From the NCBI GenBank assembly GCA_030453055.1, contig JAKDLC010000132.1:1-6152 (forward strand): 6,152 bases of DNA. Direction: 5' to 3'. The DNA comes from Nitrosospira sp. (lineage in GTDB: Bacteria; Pseudomonadota; Gammaproteobacteria; Burkholderiales; Nitrosomonadaceae). A program made the translations under genes and the position numbers. Below are positions 5,418 through 6,152 of the stretch, piece by piece; position 1 is the first letter of the stretch; each line of letters starts with the position of its first letter. Below the pieces are notes generated by a model. The model was given only the letters and a program-made list of their open reading frames with translations, did not search any database and had not been told where the DNA came from.

Positions 5418-6152
5418 TCAACCGTCATTATTCTGATTATCCTGATGGCTCTGATTATTTGCGCGCCGCAACAGCTCGTGGATATAGTTGGCGGGAATGG
5501 CATAGGTTATGCCGCTTGGATTACTGAGCGCCGCTTCCTTTTTACCCTTTACAAACACCATGTTGACAACGCCATAGACAAGACCGGTTTCCGGATCATA
5601 GAGAGGGCTTCCGCTGCTTCCTGGATAGGCGGTGCCGTCGAGCTGAAATACCGCATAAGCGGATCGCTGTAGCTGGCCGATCAGTTTTGCGCTAAGTTGT
5701 CCTGAATTGCGCGCGGGCAGTACGATCGGCGTGATCGAGGAAACCATGGCGCGGTGGGTGACGGGATAAAATCCCAGAATCATACCGATTGGAAACCCTG
5801 TAAAAATCAGAGTCTGCCCTTCCCGGACCTTGCCTGCGTCCCCAATCTTCATGGCGGGTAAAGCCGCCCCGCTGATTCTCAGCAGAGCCAGATCATGCTC
5901 CTTGTCGATAGCAGCGATGGTAGCAGCTCTGAGCTCCGGCTCCTTACCCTTGCCGGTGATGACGGTGTACGACTCGTTGTTCCTGATGTCCAGTACCTCG
6001 GGAATGACATGAGCGCTGGTGACGACATGAAGTCCATCATCCAGCACAAACCCGGTACCCAGAATATACACAGGGGGCGATCGTGTCCTTAGAAAGGATC
6101 CCACCCCCACAATCGAAGGCTTGACACGTTCGATAATTTCGACGGCATCGCG
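5418..6152 (-). CDS. Trypsin-like serine protease, HtrA/Deg-like fold without PDZ domain (5' end cut by window)
   Basis: Probable exported or membrane-linked endopeptidase. The visible 244 residues are open to the window edge and begin DAVEIIERVKPSIVGVG, a segment typical of the start of the protease domain, so the true start lies beyond 6152. The GTG at 6110 falls inside this domain and is not the start. The catalytic triad is readable: His48 in VTSAHVI (codon 6009-6011), Asp87 in DLALLRI (5892-5894) and Ser180 in GSSGSPL (5613-5615), counting from the first visible codon. The oxyanion and substrate-pocket region follows, ending in ITYAIPANYIHELL. The protein then stops, so there is no PDZ domain, unlike DegP/DegS. 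The last 13 residues are Asn/Gln-rich. A signal peptide or anchor cannot be judged. It lies 234 bases upstream of the regulator pair on the same strand; a role in XrtA-linked protein processing is only a guess. Confidence 0.85.
   Translation of the reverse strand, partial: RDAVEIIERVKPSIVGVGSFLRTRSPPVYILGTGFVLDDGLHVVTSAHVIPEVLDIRNNESYTVITGKGKEPELRAATIAAIDKEHDLALLRISGAALPAMKIGDAGKVREGQTLIFTGFPIGMILGFYPVTHRAMVSSITPIVLPARNSGQLSAKLIGQLQRSAYAVFQLDGTAYPGSSGSPLYDPETGLVYGVVNMVFVKGKKEAALSNPSGITYAIPANYIHELLRRANNQSHQDNQNNDG
5433..5459. repeat. Three tandem 9-bp units at the 3' end of the protease gene
   Basis: Units at 5433-5441, 5442-5450 and 5451-5459 all begin CTGAT on the plus strand. On the coding strand they give NNQ, SHQ and DNQ, so the protease ends in a three-residue repeat. 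The first and third units differ at one base and the middle unit is diverged. The unit length keeps frame, so copy number could change without frameshift. Confidence 0.55.

Noticed and set aside
5406..5672. Plus-strand open frame with a hydrophobic start resembling a signal peptide
   Set aside because: It is antisense to the protease. The hydrophobic start is the complement of Asn/Gln codons in the protease tail, and there is no Shine-Dalgarno.
6108..6110. GTG as start of the protease
   Set aside because: The frame stays open to the window edge, and the upstream residues (IERVKPSI) belong to the protease domain.

Overview
The window looks like part of an exopolysaccharide/exosortase (XrtA, PEP-CTERM) locus from a Gram-negative bacterium, most likely a betaproteobacterium. 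A Nitrosospira-like member of Nitrosomonadales is my best guess, but only from family distribution and moderate G+C. Two proteins point to this system: a sugar transferase of the XrtA-associated 'EpsB_2' type (TIGR03013) and a long multi-span membrane histidine kinase of the PrsK type (TIGR02916). Assignments come from reading the proteins; no database search was possible.

All five genes lie on the minus strand, so transcription runs from high to low coordinates. In that order they are: (1) the 3' part of a trypsin-like serine protease (5418 to beyond 6152, N-terminus outside the window); (2) a stand-alone receiver-like protein (4698-5183) with a strong Shine-Dalgarno; (3) a receiver plus LuxR-type helix-turn-helix regulator (4005-4670), starting at TTG 27 bases after gene 2; (4) after a 556-base gap without a convincing gene, the XrtA-type sugar transferase (2054-3448), also starting at TTG; (5) after 97 bases, the kinase prsK (1-1956), whose last few dozen residues run off the window. 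The family's usual next gene, prsR, would lie just outside the low-coordinate edge.

The sugar transferase should start repeat-unit assembly on undecaprenyl phosphate in the inner membrane. PrsK senses an unknown signal and, with its expected partner PrsR, is thought to control PEP-CTERM and polysaccharide genes. Genes 2 and 3 form a probable two-gene regulatory unit. Both have receiver domains that keep the putative phosphoacceptor aspartate but have lost other standard active-site residues. They may therefore regulate this locus without ordinary phosphorelay control, which is the most unusual feature of the window.

The 556-base gap carries a hairpin, an adjoining perfect palindrome and several CATATC-type motifs upstream of the sugar transferase. 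These are candidate cis-regulatory elements. I found no RNA gene, CRISPR array, insertion sequence or other mobile element.
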